Positions 1-7,489 are shown, counted from the stretch's first letter. The stretch: DNA of 33,204 nt from RGIG3102 sp964507095 (GCA_964507095.1 CAZDOS010000017.1:1-33204); one strand, 5' to 3'. Translations and numbers: made by a program. The notes: generated by a model not told the origin, from the letters alone.

Positions 1-37
1 CTCCCGCTTTAGGAACAAGGGTGTTCCAAAACGGGAG
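1..37 (+). other. Imperfect stem-loop at window edge
   Basis: Bases 1-6 (CTCCCG) pair with 32-37, 8-10 (TTT) with 28-30, and 12-17 (GGAACA) with 22-27, leaving a 4-base loop, one C/A mismatch and one bulged A. It lies just upstream of a clear plus-strand terminator, so it is probably the 3' end of a transcript that starts left of the window. It could be the 3'-UTR of an mRNA or the last helix of a structured RNA. No known RNA family is recognised. Confidence 0.45.
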
Positions 38-52
38 ATTGTCTTCAGTCTG

Positions 53-83
53 AGACCGAGCCAAGGCTCGGTCTTTTCTTTAT
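53..83 (+). terminator. Rho-independent terminator of upstream plus-strand gene
   Basis: A GC-rich stem (53-62 with 65-74, AGACCGAGCC/GGCTCGGTCT) is followed at once by TTTTCTTT. The U-tract is only on the plus-strand side, so this ends a gene outside the window that converges on the minus-strand genes below. Confidence 0.85.
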
Positions 84-86
84 GCT

Positions 87-563
87 TTATGGTTGGATAT
101 TCTGTTCCTTTACCTGAAGGGCGAAGTAGTATTGGATATCACCCTTCTCGAACTGGGCATGTATCCTGTAAACATAGATACCTTCCTTTTCCGGCGTCAC
201 CCAGGTGTATACCTTTTCAAACTCCTCATTTCCCAGCCCTTCAGCGACGAAAAGCTCGCAGAGTTCCTCAAGAGCGGTAAATGTGATCACTATGTTCTCC
301 TTCGGGGGAACATCCGTTATCATCAGAGGAACATCCATCGGCGATACGAATGGGGAATAGACCGTCTTGAAGCCGAATTTCCATGTATATCCGGCCCTGA
401 CGACATATGGCGGATTGAAGCCGGTCGATACGGAAATAACAGGGAGATTTATCTCCGGGTTTTTGCTGTCGACCGAATCCTTTATGAATAACGCCACGTA
501 TGCCGCCAGAACGAGCATGACAGCAGCGAACAGATATCTTTTAAGCTTTCTTTTAAATACCAT
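87..563 (-). CDS. Small membrane-anchored hypothetical protein
   Basis: I do not recognise the family. The 158-residue product has a basic N-terminus (MVFKRKLKRY), a single hydrophobic segment at about residues 10-27, and then a mostly beta-like soluble region ending QNIQP. This fits a lipid-free, N-terminally anchored protein with an extracytoplasmic domain of about 125 residues. It starts 18 bases after the stop of the AI-2E-type permease and is probably cotranscribed with it. The Shine-Dalgarno is weak (TCGGAA upstream of ATG at 563), so translation may depend partly on coupling. Function cannot be inferred beyond a possible accessory role for the permease. Confidence 0.7.
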   Translation of the reverse strand: MVFKRKLKRYLFAAVMLVLAAYVALFIKDSVDSKNPEINLPVISVSTGFNPPYVVRAGYTWKFGFKTVYSPFVSPMDVPLMITDVPPKENIVITFTALEELCELFVAEGLGNEEFEKVYTWVTPEKEGIYVYRIHAQFEKGDIQYYFALQVKEQNIQP

Positions 564-581
564 TGCAATGTTCCGATGTGT

Positions 582-1745
582 TTATTCTGAATCTGACAGA
601 TCCAAAGTGTGTTCCTCACTGTTGACAGTGATGTTCTTTTCCCTGAGCGTATTCCGGATCTTTTCTGAACAGAGAGTGTAGATGACGGCAAAGGTCGGAA
701 CACCGATGATCATGCCGGGCAGTCCGAACAGACCGTTTCCGATAACGATTCCGAGAAGGACCCACATAGGGGCAAGTCCGAGAGAGTCACCGAGGATCTT
801 AGGTCCGATGACATTTCCGTCGAGCTGCTGGAGCGCAAGGATGAACACCAGGAATATGAGTGCTGAGTACGGCCTTGAGATCAGCAGGATTATTGCTGAT
901 GGGATCGCTCCGATGAAAGGACCGAAGAACGGTATCATGTTGGTCACTCCAACTATGACAGCGATAAGCAGTGAGTAGCTTGGATAAATGACCAGCATTC
1001 CGATGAAGCAAAGCACGGCGATGATGATACTGTCTATCATCTTTCCGATTATGAAGTCCGAGAAGATGGTGTTTGTAAGGTTCGCGAATCTTGTGATCTT
1101 GAGAGCCGTCTCCTTGCTGAACAATGCGAAAACGAGCTTCTTGGCCTGGAAGATCAGTTTCTCCTTGCCGGAAAGCATATATATCGAGATTATGAAGACC
1201 ATGAATACTTTGACGATACCGTTTCCTATGGAAATCGTAAAGTTTACTATGCTGGGGAGTATCGACAGGGAAAATTCGGCGAAGTTCCTGAATGAATTCT
1301 GCAAAAAGCTCTGAAGCTGAATGACAAGGGTCTGGCTGAAGTGATACTCGTTCATCATCCTGTTCAACCATCCTGAAGCCTTGTCATAGAATGCAGGAAG
1401 GCTTTCGGAGATGTTGGCCACGCTTACGCCTATCTGGGGCAGCACGCTGGTGAGCAGGGCATAGAAGATCCCTGCAGCGATAATGTACACGACCAGGATC
1501 GCCCGGCTTCTTCCGTGCTTGCTTTTTGGGAACAGTCTCTGCTGCGTGTGCATCACTGGCTTGTTTAGCACGAAAGCCAGCGCAAATGCATACAGGAAAG
1601 GTGATATTACGCTGCTCCGCTTGTTCCAGAGCCCGGAAACGGATTGTATATTTGAAAAGAAAAGATAGAATGAGATACCGCAACAAAGGACGAATATGTT
1701 TCCGAGATTCTCCTTTGTAAGCAGTTTCTTGAATTTCTCGAACAT
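582..1745 (-). CDS. AI-2E family transporter (PerM/YtvI-like permease)
   Basis: This 387-residue integral membrane protein belongs to the AI-2E transporter family (PF01594). It has about eight hydrophobic segments, the conserved LDGNVIGPKILGDSLGL block near residues 305-325, and the GLFGLPGMIIGVP block just after. Family members have been linked to efflux of AI-2, to Na+/H+ antiport and to uncharacterised exports, so the substrate here is unknown. The polar C-terminal tail ends in acidic and serine residues. The start is supported by TTGGAG seven bases upstream of ATG at 1745. The length is normal for the family. Confidence 0.88.
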   Translation of the reverse strand: MFEKFKKLLTKENLGNIFVLCCGISFYLFFSNIQSVSGLWNKRSSVISPFLYAFALAFVLNKPVMHTQQRLFPKSKHGRSRAILVVYIIAAGIFYALLTSVLPQIGVSVANISESLPAFYDKASGWLNRMMNEYHFSQTLVIQLQSFLQNSFRNFAEFSLSILPSIVNFTISIGNGIVKVFMVFIISIYMLSGKEKLIFQAKKLVFALFSKETALKITRFANLTNTIFSDFIIGKMIDSIIIAVLCFIGMLVIYPSYSLLIAVIVGVTNMIPFFGPFIGAIPSAIILLISRPYSALIFLVFILALQQLDGNVIGPKILGDSLGLAPMWVLLGIVIGNGLFGLPGMIIGVPTFAVIYTLCSEKIRNTLREKNITVNSEEHTLDLSDSE

Positions 1746-1859
1746 CTTTACACTCCAATATTCAAGTAATAATTAATATAACTATACATAGTAAGTATAC
1801 TGCAAAAGCGGGTCATTTACAACATAGACAGATTAAAGATTCGTGAAGAGATTATTAAT

Positions 1860-1883
1860 AAGGCGGAGCATCTGCTCCGCCTT
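1860..1883 (-). terminator. Terminator of the AbgB-like gene
   Basis: The inverted repeat AAGGCGGAGCA/TGCTCCGCCTT spans 1860-1883. Read on the minus strand it is followed by an AT-rich TTATTAATAATC tail. It lies 16 bases after the stop of the M20 peptidase gene. Confidence 0.75.
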
Positions 1884-1898
1884 GACAGGTCTGGTGTC

Positions 1899-3344
1899 TT
1901 AGTTGCCTTTACCCATTTTTCTCGGTCTGGCACCTTTAGGGATAGGACAGACATATCCTTCGCCGACGCGTTCCTTATGCTCTGCCTTGGCATCCTCGAT
2001 GATCTCGGGATGCTCAATGCAACGGATGGCGGTCGCTGCTATAATTTCTCCCGCATAAAGCATTCCTTTGAATGCAGGACCCTTCTTGCCTTGTGCGACC
2101 AGCTGCCATGAATGACCCGGTGTATTGGCCGCATAGCATGTCGTGTAAACCTGCGCAGTAGGACAGACCCATGATACGTCGCCTACATCGCTTGATCCCG
2201 GGCTGGCCGTATCATCAGGGAAATAAGGCGCAATGAAGTCAAGCAGTGATTTATCCTTGTTTGAGAGGACCGCCTTCTTGAGTTCCTTATCCTTTATCTT
2301 CGAAGCAAGCTTCTCAACGGAATTTGCCTTGTTCCGGATATTATTCTCAATCTCGTCGGCAAAGGCAATCTCTTCCCGCGTGTACGTCGGAGCCGGAATG
2401 CTCTTCATGGTGTCATACATCAGTTCTTCAAGTGTGAAGTTGGGAATGATGTTTGAACATGCCTTATAGAAATCGATCTCGAGCTCAGTATCTGTCATCA
2501 GAGCTGCACCTCTGGCAATGTTATTGACTCTCTTGTAAATGTCCTGGACCTGATCGTTGAACGGTGCCCTGAGCAGGTAAAGAACATCTGCGCTCGCCTG
2601 TACCACGTTAGGAGAATAACCGCCGGTATTGGTTACGGCATAATGCATCCTTGCCTCAGGGATCACGTGCTCTCTTAAGTAGTTGACGCCGACATTCATA
2701 AGTTCGACAGCGTCAAGCGCGCTTCTGCCAAGATGAGGGGCAGCGGCTGCATGTGCCGGAATGCCCTTGAACTTGTATTTGACCTGTACGTTTGCAAGCG
2801 TTGACCCTCCTCCGACACTGTTCATGTCTGAAGGGTGCCATGTCAGAGCAAAGTCAAGTTCATCGAAAACTCCGTCTCTGGCCATGAAGGCCTTTCCGCT
2901 TCCGCCTTCCTCACCAGGACAGCCGAAGTAAATGACCGTGCCGCTGCTTCCGGTCTTCTCAAGGTAATCCTTGATGCCGATGGCAGCCGCTAGGCTGGCC
3001 GTTCCGAGAAGGTGGTGACCGCATCCGTGTCCGTTGCCTTCAGGGTCGATAGGGCAGTGAGTCGGAACGCCCCGTTCCTGGCTCAGTCCGCTGAGTGCGT
3101 CAAACTCGCCCAGGATACCTATGACAGGGTGACCGCTTCCGAATCTTCCCGAGAAGGCAGTCTCGATGTCAGCAAGATTTTCGGTGACTTCGAATCCTTC
3201 TTTTCTCAGAGCGTCACAAAGGTAAGCGGCACTCTTGTACTCCGTGAAGGCAAGCTCCGGGTTGTCCCAGATGTTGCAGGCAAGCTCCTGCAGATCGGCG
3301 CTCTTCGCCTCAATGGCTTTGATCAGATCGTTTCTGTCGTACAT
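1899..3344 (-). CDS. abgB: M20 family amidohydrolase, AbgB-like
   Basis: The 481-residue protein matches the length and motif order of p-aminobenzoyl-glutamate hydrolase subunit B and related M20D peptidases. These are cytosolic di-metal hydrolases that cut amide bonds of N-acyl amino acids. Visible signatures are GILGEFDALSGLSQ near residues 75-90, the metal site HGCGHHLLG near residues 105-115, PGEEGGSGKAFM near 145, and a C-terminal metal ligand region around TPGHSWQ. No abgA- or abgT-like partner lies in the window, so it may act alone on an unknown N-acyl or dipeptide substrate. GGAGG sits eight bases before ATG at 3344, and a sigma-A-like promoter lies upstream. The terminator is at 1860-1883. 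Confidence 0.88.
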   Translation of the reverse strand: MYDRNDLIKAIEAKSADLQELACNIWDNPELAFTEYKSAAYLCDALRKEGFEVTENLADIETAFSGRFGSGHPVIGILGEFDALSGLSQERGVPTHCPIDPEGNGHGCGHHLLGTASLAAAIGIKDYLEKTGSSGTVIYFGCPGEEGGSGKAFMARDGVFDELDFALTWHPSDMNSVGGGSTLANVQVKYKFKGIPAHAAAAPHLGRSALDAVELMNVGVNYLREHVIPEARMHYAVTNTGGYSPNVVQASADVLYLLRAPFNDQVQDIYKRVNNIARGAALMTDTELEIDFYKACSNIIPNFTLEELMYDTMKSIPAPTYTREEIAFADEIENNIRNKANSVEKLASKIKDKELKKAVLSNKDKSLLDFIAPYFPDDTASPGSSDVGDVSWVCPTAQVYTTCYAANTPGHSWQLVAQGKKGPAFKGMLYAGEIIAATAIRCIEHPEIIEDAKAEHKERVGEGYVCPIPKGARPRKMGKGN

Positions 3345-3373
3345 ACTTTTATCCTCCGTTAAAATGTATTTTG

Positions 3374-3403
3374 ATTATATCATCTGTCGGCAAGAAGTGT
3401 CAC
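3374..3403 (-). promoter_or_regulatory. Sigma-A-like promoter of the AbgB-like gene
   Basis: On the minus strand, GTGACA (3398-3403) and a perfect TATAAT (3374-3379) are separated by 18 bases. The -10 is about 30 bases upstream of the start codon. Confidence 0.65.
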
Positions 3404-3441
3404 CAACTGCCGAACTGCATGCATCGCTTCGGTCGACAAAT

Positions 3442-3472
3442 AAAAAGTTCCTTGCACTCATGTGCAAAGAAC
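3442..3472 (-). terminator. Terminator of the 55-codon gene
   Basis: An 11-base-pair stem with one G-U pair (GTTCTTTGCAC/GTGCAAGGAAC, loop ATGA) is followed on the minus strand by TTTTTATTT. This is a strong intrinsic terminator. It lies 76 bases after the stop of the small gene at 3549-3716 and upstream of the AbgB promoter. Confidence 0.85.
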
Positions 3473-3548
3473 GATAGGCTCATCATATTCCTCTGGCTCT
3501 AATGCCCTCTGCACACGGCAGGGACGTTTGCCTGAGATCTGCTGTCGA

Positions 3549-3716
3549 TCAGGACATCCGGTGCCGCTGGTATCTGTCTTTATATCCCTCATCCTGCTGC
3601 TGTTCGCGTTCGTTATTGAACAATGCAAAAGCGCGCGCCTGTTCTTCGGCACGTTCTTCTTCAGTGTTGCATATTATGACATTCAGGATACTTGACAGTC
3701 CGCAGACAGTACTCAT
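3549..3716 (-). CDS. Small 55-residue hypothetical protein
   Basis: This short gene has a full set of expression signals: TTGAAC-17-TATAAT promoter (3750-3778), AAAGGA Shine-Dalgarno seven bases before ATG at 3716, and a strong intrinsic terminator at 3442-3472. The product begins MSTVCGLSSILNVIICNTEE and continues with an acidic, then Gln/Arg-rich, probably helical tail ending QRHRMS. It has two cysteines (residues 5 and 16) and a short hydrophobic N-terminal stretch, and it has no membrane helix of normal length. I do not recognise the family. After the stop, a different frame stays open as far as the terminator stem, ending ...EEYDEPIVLCT, so the gene could be a frameshifted remnant of a longer one. 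Confidence 0.55.
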   Translation of the reverse strand: MSTVCGLSSILNVIICNTEEERAEEQARAFALFNNEREQQQDEGYKDRYQRHRMS

Positions 3717-3749
3717 CTGGAAGTCCTTTCGTTTTTATCTTATGAACTG

Positions 3750-3778
3750 ATTATACTCTTTGCGCATTTTCCGTTCAA
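3750..3778 (-). promoter_or_regulatory. Sigma-A-like promoter of the 55-codon gene
   Basis: On the minus strand, TTGAAC (3773-3778) and TATAAT (3750-3755) are 17 bases apart. The -10 lies 33 bases upstream of ATG at 3716. Confidence 0.7.
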
Positions 3779-3827
3779 GGATTGTACAGGAAAGGGTCAG
3801 TTCACGGCAGCGGAACAGTAACTGAAA

Positions 3828-4010
3828 TCATAAATGCTCCGGGGCTCTTTTTTGTTGATTGTGCACTATCGCTCGAAGTCCGCGGACAAGCCGGTCGAGA
3901 TGATTTTCGGCAAAATAGTCAATAAACTCTTGTAAAACATCTTTGGTTTTATATCTGGCGACAAAGATTTGAATGCGTCGCACAAACAACTGTATGCAAA
4001 AGAAATACAT
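3828..4010 (-). other. Doubtful 60-codon reading frame
   Basis: The frame runs from ATG at 4010 to TGA at 3828 and would encode a basic peptide starting MYFFCIQLFVRR. There is no Shine-Dalgarno or clear promoter, and the base composition is more AT-rich than that of its neighbours. It may be a decayed gene fragment or chance. Confidence 0.15.
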
Positions 4011-4085
4011 TTATCAAACTGACAGAGACAGGAGCTCATCAGGTTTAATTTGTAATCATTTGTTCACAACTAAAAAGACGCAGAT

Positions 4086-4095
4086 GTGATATAAT
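4086..4095 (+). promoter_or_regulatory. Extended -10 promoter of the 4213 gene
   Basis: TGTGATATAAT contains a perfect TATAAT (4090-4095) preceded by a TGn element. No good -35 is seen at the normal spacing. The leader to ATG at 4213 would be about 110 bases. Confidence 0.45.
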
Positions 4096-4212
4096 TCTTT
4101 AGTATTATCCGGGCCAATATGCTGGATTTGCGTTCTGAATACAGCATAACGGTACGGTAAGGAAAAAGAATTCAGAGTCCCTTTGGACTTGACCTTAAGA
4201 GGTATAGATATA

Positions 4213-5016
4213 ATGGCTGAGAACAAAGAAGAACTGTATGCTTCACTCCGGGCGGATGTTGAAAAGGACATAGCCGAAGAGAACGCAGGTTCGACGAATA
4301 CATTCACCGCCGATAAGCTCAGGGAGAAGAAAAGAATAGCGAACCGGAACGCAAGAAGGGTCATCACCGGTGCTGTGGTGATATGCCTTGCTTTTGTCGG
4401 TGTGATATCTCTCATCACAGGCGGCGTCGGATTGGTAAAGAGGATATTTGACGATACCAAGGAGAAGGAAAGACTGAACAGACAGCTGGCTCCGCTGGTA
4501 GTCTATGATCCGCTCCCGTTTGCTTCAGTCGACAGGGCAGACCCTGACATGATACTGGCTGCTTCCATCTGGAGCGTCATTGCAAACGAGGACACAAGCG
4601 CATTTGAGACCGACGAGTACGGTCAGATGCTTCTGCCGGCAGCTTCCGTTGAGAAATACTTCTCGGCTCTGTTCGGAAACAACTACATGATCAATCACCG
4701 CAGTTTCTCATACGATTCGACAGATTTTACATACAATGAGGACAGCAAGACATATACCATTCCTGCTACCAGTTATCCTATCGGATACACCCCTCAGGTC
4801 GATTCGATAAAGAAGAGCTCTAACGAGAGGATAGTGACTGTCGGTTACATTTCACCTGCCAGTTCATATGACGATCCTTCCGCAGGTATGCTTTACAAGT
4901 ATGTAGACTACGTTTACACGAAGCAGGACGGAGAGTTCTATCTGTCATCTATCAGAGAGAGCGACAAGGTCGTCGAGAACCAGTCAAATTCCCGGAGCGA
5001 ATCAAACTCGCAGTAA
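4213..5016 (+). CDS. Membrane-anchored extracytoplasmic hypothetical protein
   Basis: The 267-residue protein has a charged cytosolic N-terminus (residues 1-48), one strong transmembrane helix (about 50-72), and an outer region of about 190 residues that ends in a Ser/Asn-rich tail. The outer part carries the block LLPAASVEKYFSALFG near 165-180 and a beta-rich segment after it. I do not recognise a named family. An in-frame TTG at 4183 exists, but ATG at 4213 has a better-placed AGAGG ten bases upstream. It is monocistronic and converges on two zinc-ribbon membrane genes with which it shares a bidirectional terminator. Confidence 0.75.
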   Translation: MAENKEELYASLRADVEKDIAEENAGSTNTFTADKLREKKRIANRNARRVITGAVVICLAFVGVISLITGGVGLVKRIFDDTKEKERLNRQLAPLVVYDPLPFASVDRADPDMILAASIWSVIANEDTSAFETDEYGQMLLPAASVEKYFSALFGNNYMINHRSFSYDSTDFTYNEDSKTYTIPATSYPIGYTPQVDSIKKSSNERIVTVGYISPASSYDDPSAGMLYKYVDYVYTKQDGEFYLSSIRESDKVVENQSNSRSESNSQ

Positions 5017-5042
5017 CGTACATCCGGCACAGAATAATAAAA

Positions 5043-5075
5043 AAGGAGCTTTGCTGACAAAGCTCCTTATTATTT
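5043..5075. terminator. Bidirectional terminator
   Basis: The stem AAGGAGCTTTG/CAAAGCTCCTT (5043-5053 with 5058-5068, loop CTGA) is followed by ATTATTTT on the plus strand. It is preceded by an A-run that gives TTTTTTATTATT on the minus strand. It serves both convergent genes. Confidence 0.88.
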
Positions 5076-5082
5076 TGATGCA

Positions 5083-5856
5083 TCATACCTCTATGTCTTC
5101 AGCTACGTACCACTGCCCGTCTATTTTTACGAAAGAGATGATGTATTCGTGACCGCTGATCAAGGTCTTCGATGAACCGTTGACCAGGTACAGCCAGCAA
5201 GCCGTTCGGTTCTCGACCACATCATAGCCCCGATCCATCAAAGACCTGGAGAGAGGCAGTTTTGGATCTGATGGGTTGAGCTCGAAATCAGGATCGCCGG
5301 AATTGCCTCCCACATGCAGTTCGGTCCTGTCGCCGCTGTGTTCTACAGAAGAGTGCATCGCTTCCAGTTCGCCCCTGAGGTCCGCCTCATGCACTCCGAT
5401 GTCGTATGATGAGGGCATCAGGTATCCTGAAACATCCTCCTCGTTCAGCAGCCGGTCGATATACCGGTTGTTGATCTCGTTTACAATGGCCAGCCGGTCC
5501 TTCGGAAGACTGTGGGTGTTCGTCGGGACAACGTTCTCCTGCACATCTCCGTGAAAACGGTTCCGGACAGGCAAAACGTCTTCGGCCTTCGCTATTCCCA
5601 GGCCCCGTTTGCCTACGGCAGAAGATACGACTACACATACGGCCAGGCTTACTCCGAACAAGTGTGATAAAAGGAAGTTCTTCACAAGATCAAAAAGCTT
5701 TCCTTCAATGTCTCCCTTGAGCTTATCCTTTGTGTGCTTATACAGAAACAGCCTGAAAGCGCCTCCATCAGTGGTCAGATTTCTTTTGCATACCGGACAT
5801 GCACTGTCGTTTTCGCTGACTGCTGCACCGCAGTGAGGACAGAATTTCTTATCCAT
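5083..5856 (-). CDS. Zinc-ribbon, single-pass membrane protein
   Basis: The 257-residue protein starts with a four-cysteine zinc ribbon (Cys6, Cys9, Cys20, Cys23; CPHCG and CPVCK). A basic linker and one transmembrane helix (about 62-82) follow, then an extracytoplasmic region of about 170 residues. This layout is common among Firmicute proteins annotated only as zinc-ribbon domain-containing. The C-terminal region ends in a short beta-like block (HEYIISFVKIDGQWYVAEDI) resembling small NTF2/DUF4878-like folds, which is an inference. It is the second gene of a pair: its Shine-Dalgarno (GAGGAGGG) overlaps the stop of the upstream zinc-ribbon gene, only 12 bases away. Confidence 0.75.
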   Translation of the reverse strand: MDKKFCPHCGAAVSENDSACPVCKRNLTTDGGAFRLFLYKHTKDKLKGDIEGKLFDLVKNFLLSHLFGVSLAVCVVVSSAVGKRGLGIAKAEDVLPVRNRFHGDVQENVVPTNTHSLPKDRLAIVNEINNRYIDRLLNEEDVSGYLMPSSYDIGVHEADLRGELEAMHSSVEHSGDRTELHVGGNSGDPDFELNPSDPKLPLSRSLMDRGYDVVENRTACWLYLVNGSSKTLISGHEYIISFVKIDGQWYVAEDIEV

Positions 5857-5868
5857 TTTGATCCCTCC

Positions 5869-6414
5869 TCAATACACGAAAAAGCTGAGGAAGTCCGAAC
5901 GGTCTTCATAAACAGCTACCACCTGATACAGCAGGTCCCCATCGGCCTGCATTGTGATGCCTGATACATATGAAAAAGCCTCTTCCTGAGCGACGGAACC
6001 GTCAGGCTCGATGCTCCTGAGTATTATCTGTTTAGGATCTCCGGGAACATACATGTTGACTGTGATCACGTCAAGGTCGGTGTCAAGATAGAACTCATCA
6101 TATTTCTCGTTGTATTCGACTTCATACTGATCGGAAGGGAGCACCTTGAACCTGGTCCCGTTTTTTCTCATGCTGATGAGACCCAGCCGGAGTATGCCGA
6201 GAAGGATGACGATCCTGAAGATCGGGCTTTCGGTGATCACTTTGAGCGTCAGGATCGATTTCAACTCAAGGAGCCTGTCTATCTTCCCGTAGACTGTCCT
6301 GTCATATGCCTCATCGATCAGTTCATTGGGTATGGGAGCGCCGCACTGCGTGCAATGCCTGGCAGTCATGGCGTTTTCGTGTCCGCACTGCGGACATTTT
6401 ACTGTTTCTTTCAT
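5869..6414 (-). CDS. Zinc-ribbon membrane protein, paired with the downstream gene
   Basis: The 181-residue protein has an N-terminal zinc ribbon (Cys7, Cys10, Cys21, Cys24; CPQCG and CTQCG), a basic linker with predicted helix, one hydrophobic segment at about 64-81, and an outer region of about 100 residues. The outer region has alternating strands (YNEKYDEFYLDTDLDVITVN and after). It shares architecture with the next gene but little sequence outside the ribbon. It is likely the first gene of a two-gene operon. AGGA lies about ten bases before ATG at 6414. No function can be assigned. Confidence 0.72.
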   Translation of the reverse strand: MKETVKCPQCGHENAMTARHCTQCGAPIPNELIDEAYDRTVYGKIDRLLELKSILTLKVITESPIFRIVILLGILRLGLISMRKNGTRFKVLPSDQYEVEYNEKYDEFYLDTDLDVITVNMYVPGDPKQIILRSIEPDGSVAQEEAFSYVSGITMQADGDLLYQVVAVYEDRSDFLSFFVY

Positions 6415-6500
6415 TCTTTTATTCCTATCGTGAAAGCAGCCATGTTTCGACAGAGGTCAGACAAAGACCATCCTGAATATGTGCTGTAATAATGTGAACA

Positions 6501-7274
6501 TCAGCCTATGGAATAGAAGGCTTTGGCATTTGCCTCCGTGAGCCGGATGACTTCTTCCTTTGTCATGCCAAGAACCTCTGCCATCTTTTCGGCAGTATAG
6601 TGCAGCATGGACGAATCACATCTTTGACCTCGCATCGGGACAGGCGCCATATAAGGACAGTCTGTCTCTATGAGGATCCTGTCGTGAGGAACGCACTGAA
6701 GGCTCTCTATGGCTCGTCTCGCATTTTTGAATGTGATTACTCCCGTAAAGCCGATATACAGTCCCATTCTGACCAGCTGCTTGCAGCTTTCCCGGCTTCC
6801 GGAATAGCAGTGCATGACGCCCCTGTGCAGAGGATGTGAATTGAGTATGTCAATGGTGTCCTGCATCGCATCCCTTGAATGTATGATCAACGGCTTGCCG
6901 GTCCTGTTGGCAAGTTCTATCTGTTTTATGAAGGCATCAGCCTGGATCTCGTTCGAATGTCTGTCGTCATAATGATAATCTAGGCCCGCTTCGCCCACCG
7001 CGACAGCTCGCTCGCTTCCGAGCAGATCTTCCAGCTCAGCCATGATCCGCGGGTCGGCTGCCTGTATGGCATCTTCGGGATGTATTCCTATGCTGCAGTA
7101 CATGAAAGGATACTTTTCGGCCTGAGCCAGTGCCTTCCTCGATGAAACGATATCGGCCCCGACGTTCACCAGCGTTCCCACTCCGCTCTCAAGGACTTTC
7201 CTGAGGACTTCATCACAGTCCTCCGAGAATGCCTTGTCGTTATAGTGACAGTGGCTGTCAAAAATAGCTGCCAT
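6501..7274 (-). CDS. tatD: TatD family metal-dependent hydrolase/DNase
   Basis: The 257-residue protein is a TatD-type TIM-barrel hydrolase, a cytosolic metal-dependent deoxyribonuclease family used in DNA repair and turnover. Metal-ligand motifs appear in order: DSHCHYND at the N-terminus, GEAGLDYHYD near 90, IHSRDAM near 127, HCYSGS near 153, and ETDCPYMAP near 200. A longer frame begins at 7292, but ATG at 7274 has GGAGGAG about six bases upstream and gives the usual family N-terminus (MAAIFDSHCH). It is divergent from hisS, with its own promoter at 7374-7402. Confidence 0.93.
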   Translation of the reverse strand: MAAIFDSHCHYNDKAFSEDCDEVLRKVLESGVGTLVNVGADIVSSRKALAQAEKYPFMYCSIGIHPEDAIQAADPRIMAELEDLLGSERAVAVGEAGLDYHYDDRHSNEIQADAFIKQIELANRTGKPLIIHSRDAMQDTIDILNSHPLHRGVMHCYSGSRESCKQLVRMGLYIGFTGVITFKNARRAIESLQCVPHDRILIETDCPYMAPVPMRGQRCDSSMLHYTAEKMAEVLGMTKEEVIRLTEANAKAFYSIG

Positions 7275-7373
7275 TTTTCTCCTCCGATGCAAAAAGAAAT
7301 AGGTTTTTCAGCATGAAACTTACTTTGCCCGCAGGGCTTTTGATAGTTAGCCGATACTCATTTTTGCCTTAAA

Positions 7374-7402
7374 ATTATATACTATCCGCCCCTTTCAGTA
7401 AA
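7374..7402 (-). promoter_or_regulatory. Sigma-A-like promoter of tatD
   Basis: On the minus strand, TTTACT (7397-7402) and TATAAT (7374-7379) are 17 bases apart. The leader would be about 95 bases. Confidence 0.6.
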
Positions 7403-7424
7403 CCCTTGGGGAGGGTGAGTCGTG

Positions 7425-7453
7425 TTGACTGTAATAGTCAAATGTGATATCAT
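7425..7453 (+). promoter_or_regulatory. Sigma-A-like promoter of hisS-aspS
   Basis: TTGACT (7425-7430) and TATCAT (7448-7453) are 17 bases apart. The resulting leader is only about 45 bases, too short for a T-box. Confidence 0.75.
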
Positions 7454-7472
7454 TTTTTGAAAATAGGACTAA

Positions 7473-7489
7473 TGCGCCCTGTAGGCGCA
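7473..7489 (+). promoter_or_regulatory. Short leader hairpin before the hisS ribosome binding site
   Basis: TGCGCC (7473-7478) pairs with GGCGCA (7484-7489) around a five-base loop. It ends two bases before AAGGAG of hisS. It could insulate or modulate ribosome access; no known leader family is recognised. Confidence 0.4.

Larger units (their letters stand above)
3717..4212. other. Gene-poor intergenic stretch
   Basis: This stretch of about 500 bases holds the promoter of the 55-codon gene (3750-3778), the extended -10 promoter of the plus-strand gene (4086-4095), and one doubtful minus-strand reading frame at 3828-4010. That frame is 60 codons, AT-rich, without a Shine-Dalgarno and without a recognisable family. 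I see no structural RNA, repeat or mobile element. Confidence 0.5.

Noticed and set aside
799..1371. 190-codon minus frame inside the AI-2E permease gene
   Set aside because: It overlaps a strongly supported gene in another frame and looks like a composition artefact.
3502..3750. 82-codon plus-strand frame in the gene-poor stretch
   Set aside because: It is antisense to the signal-complete small gene, Ser/Cys/Arg-rich and lacks a ribosome binding site.
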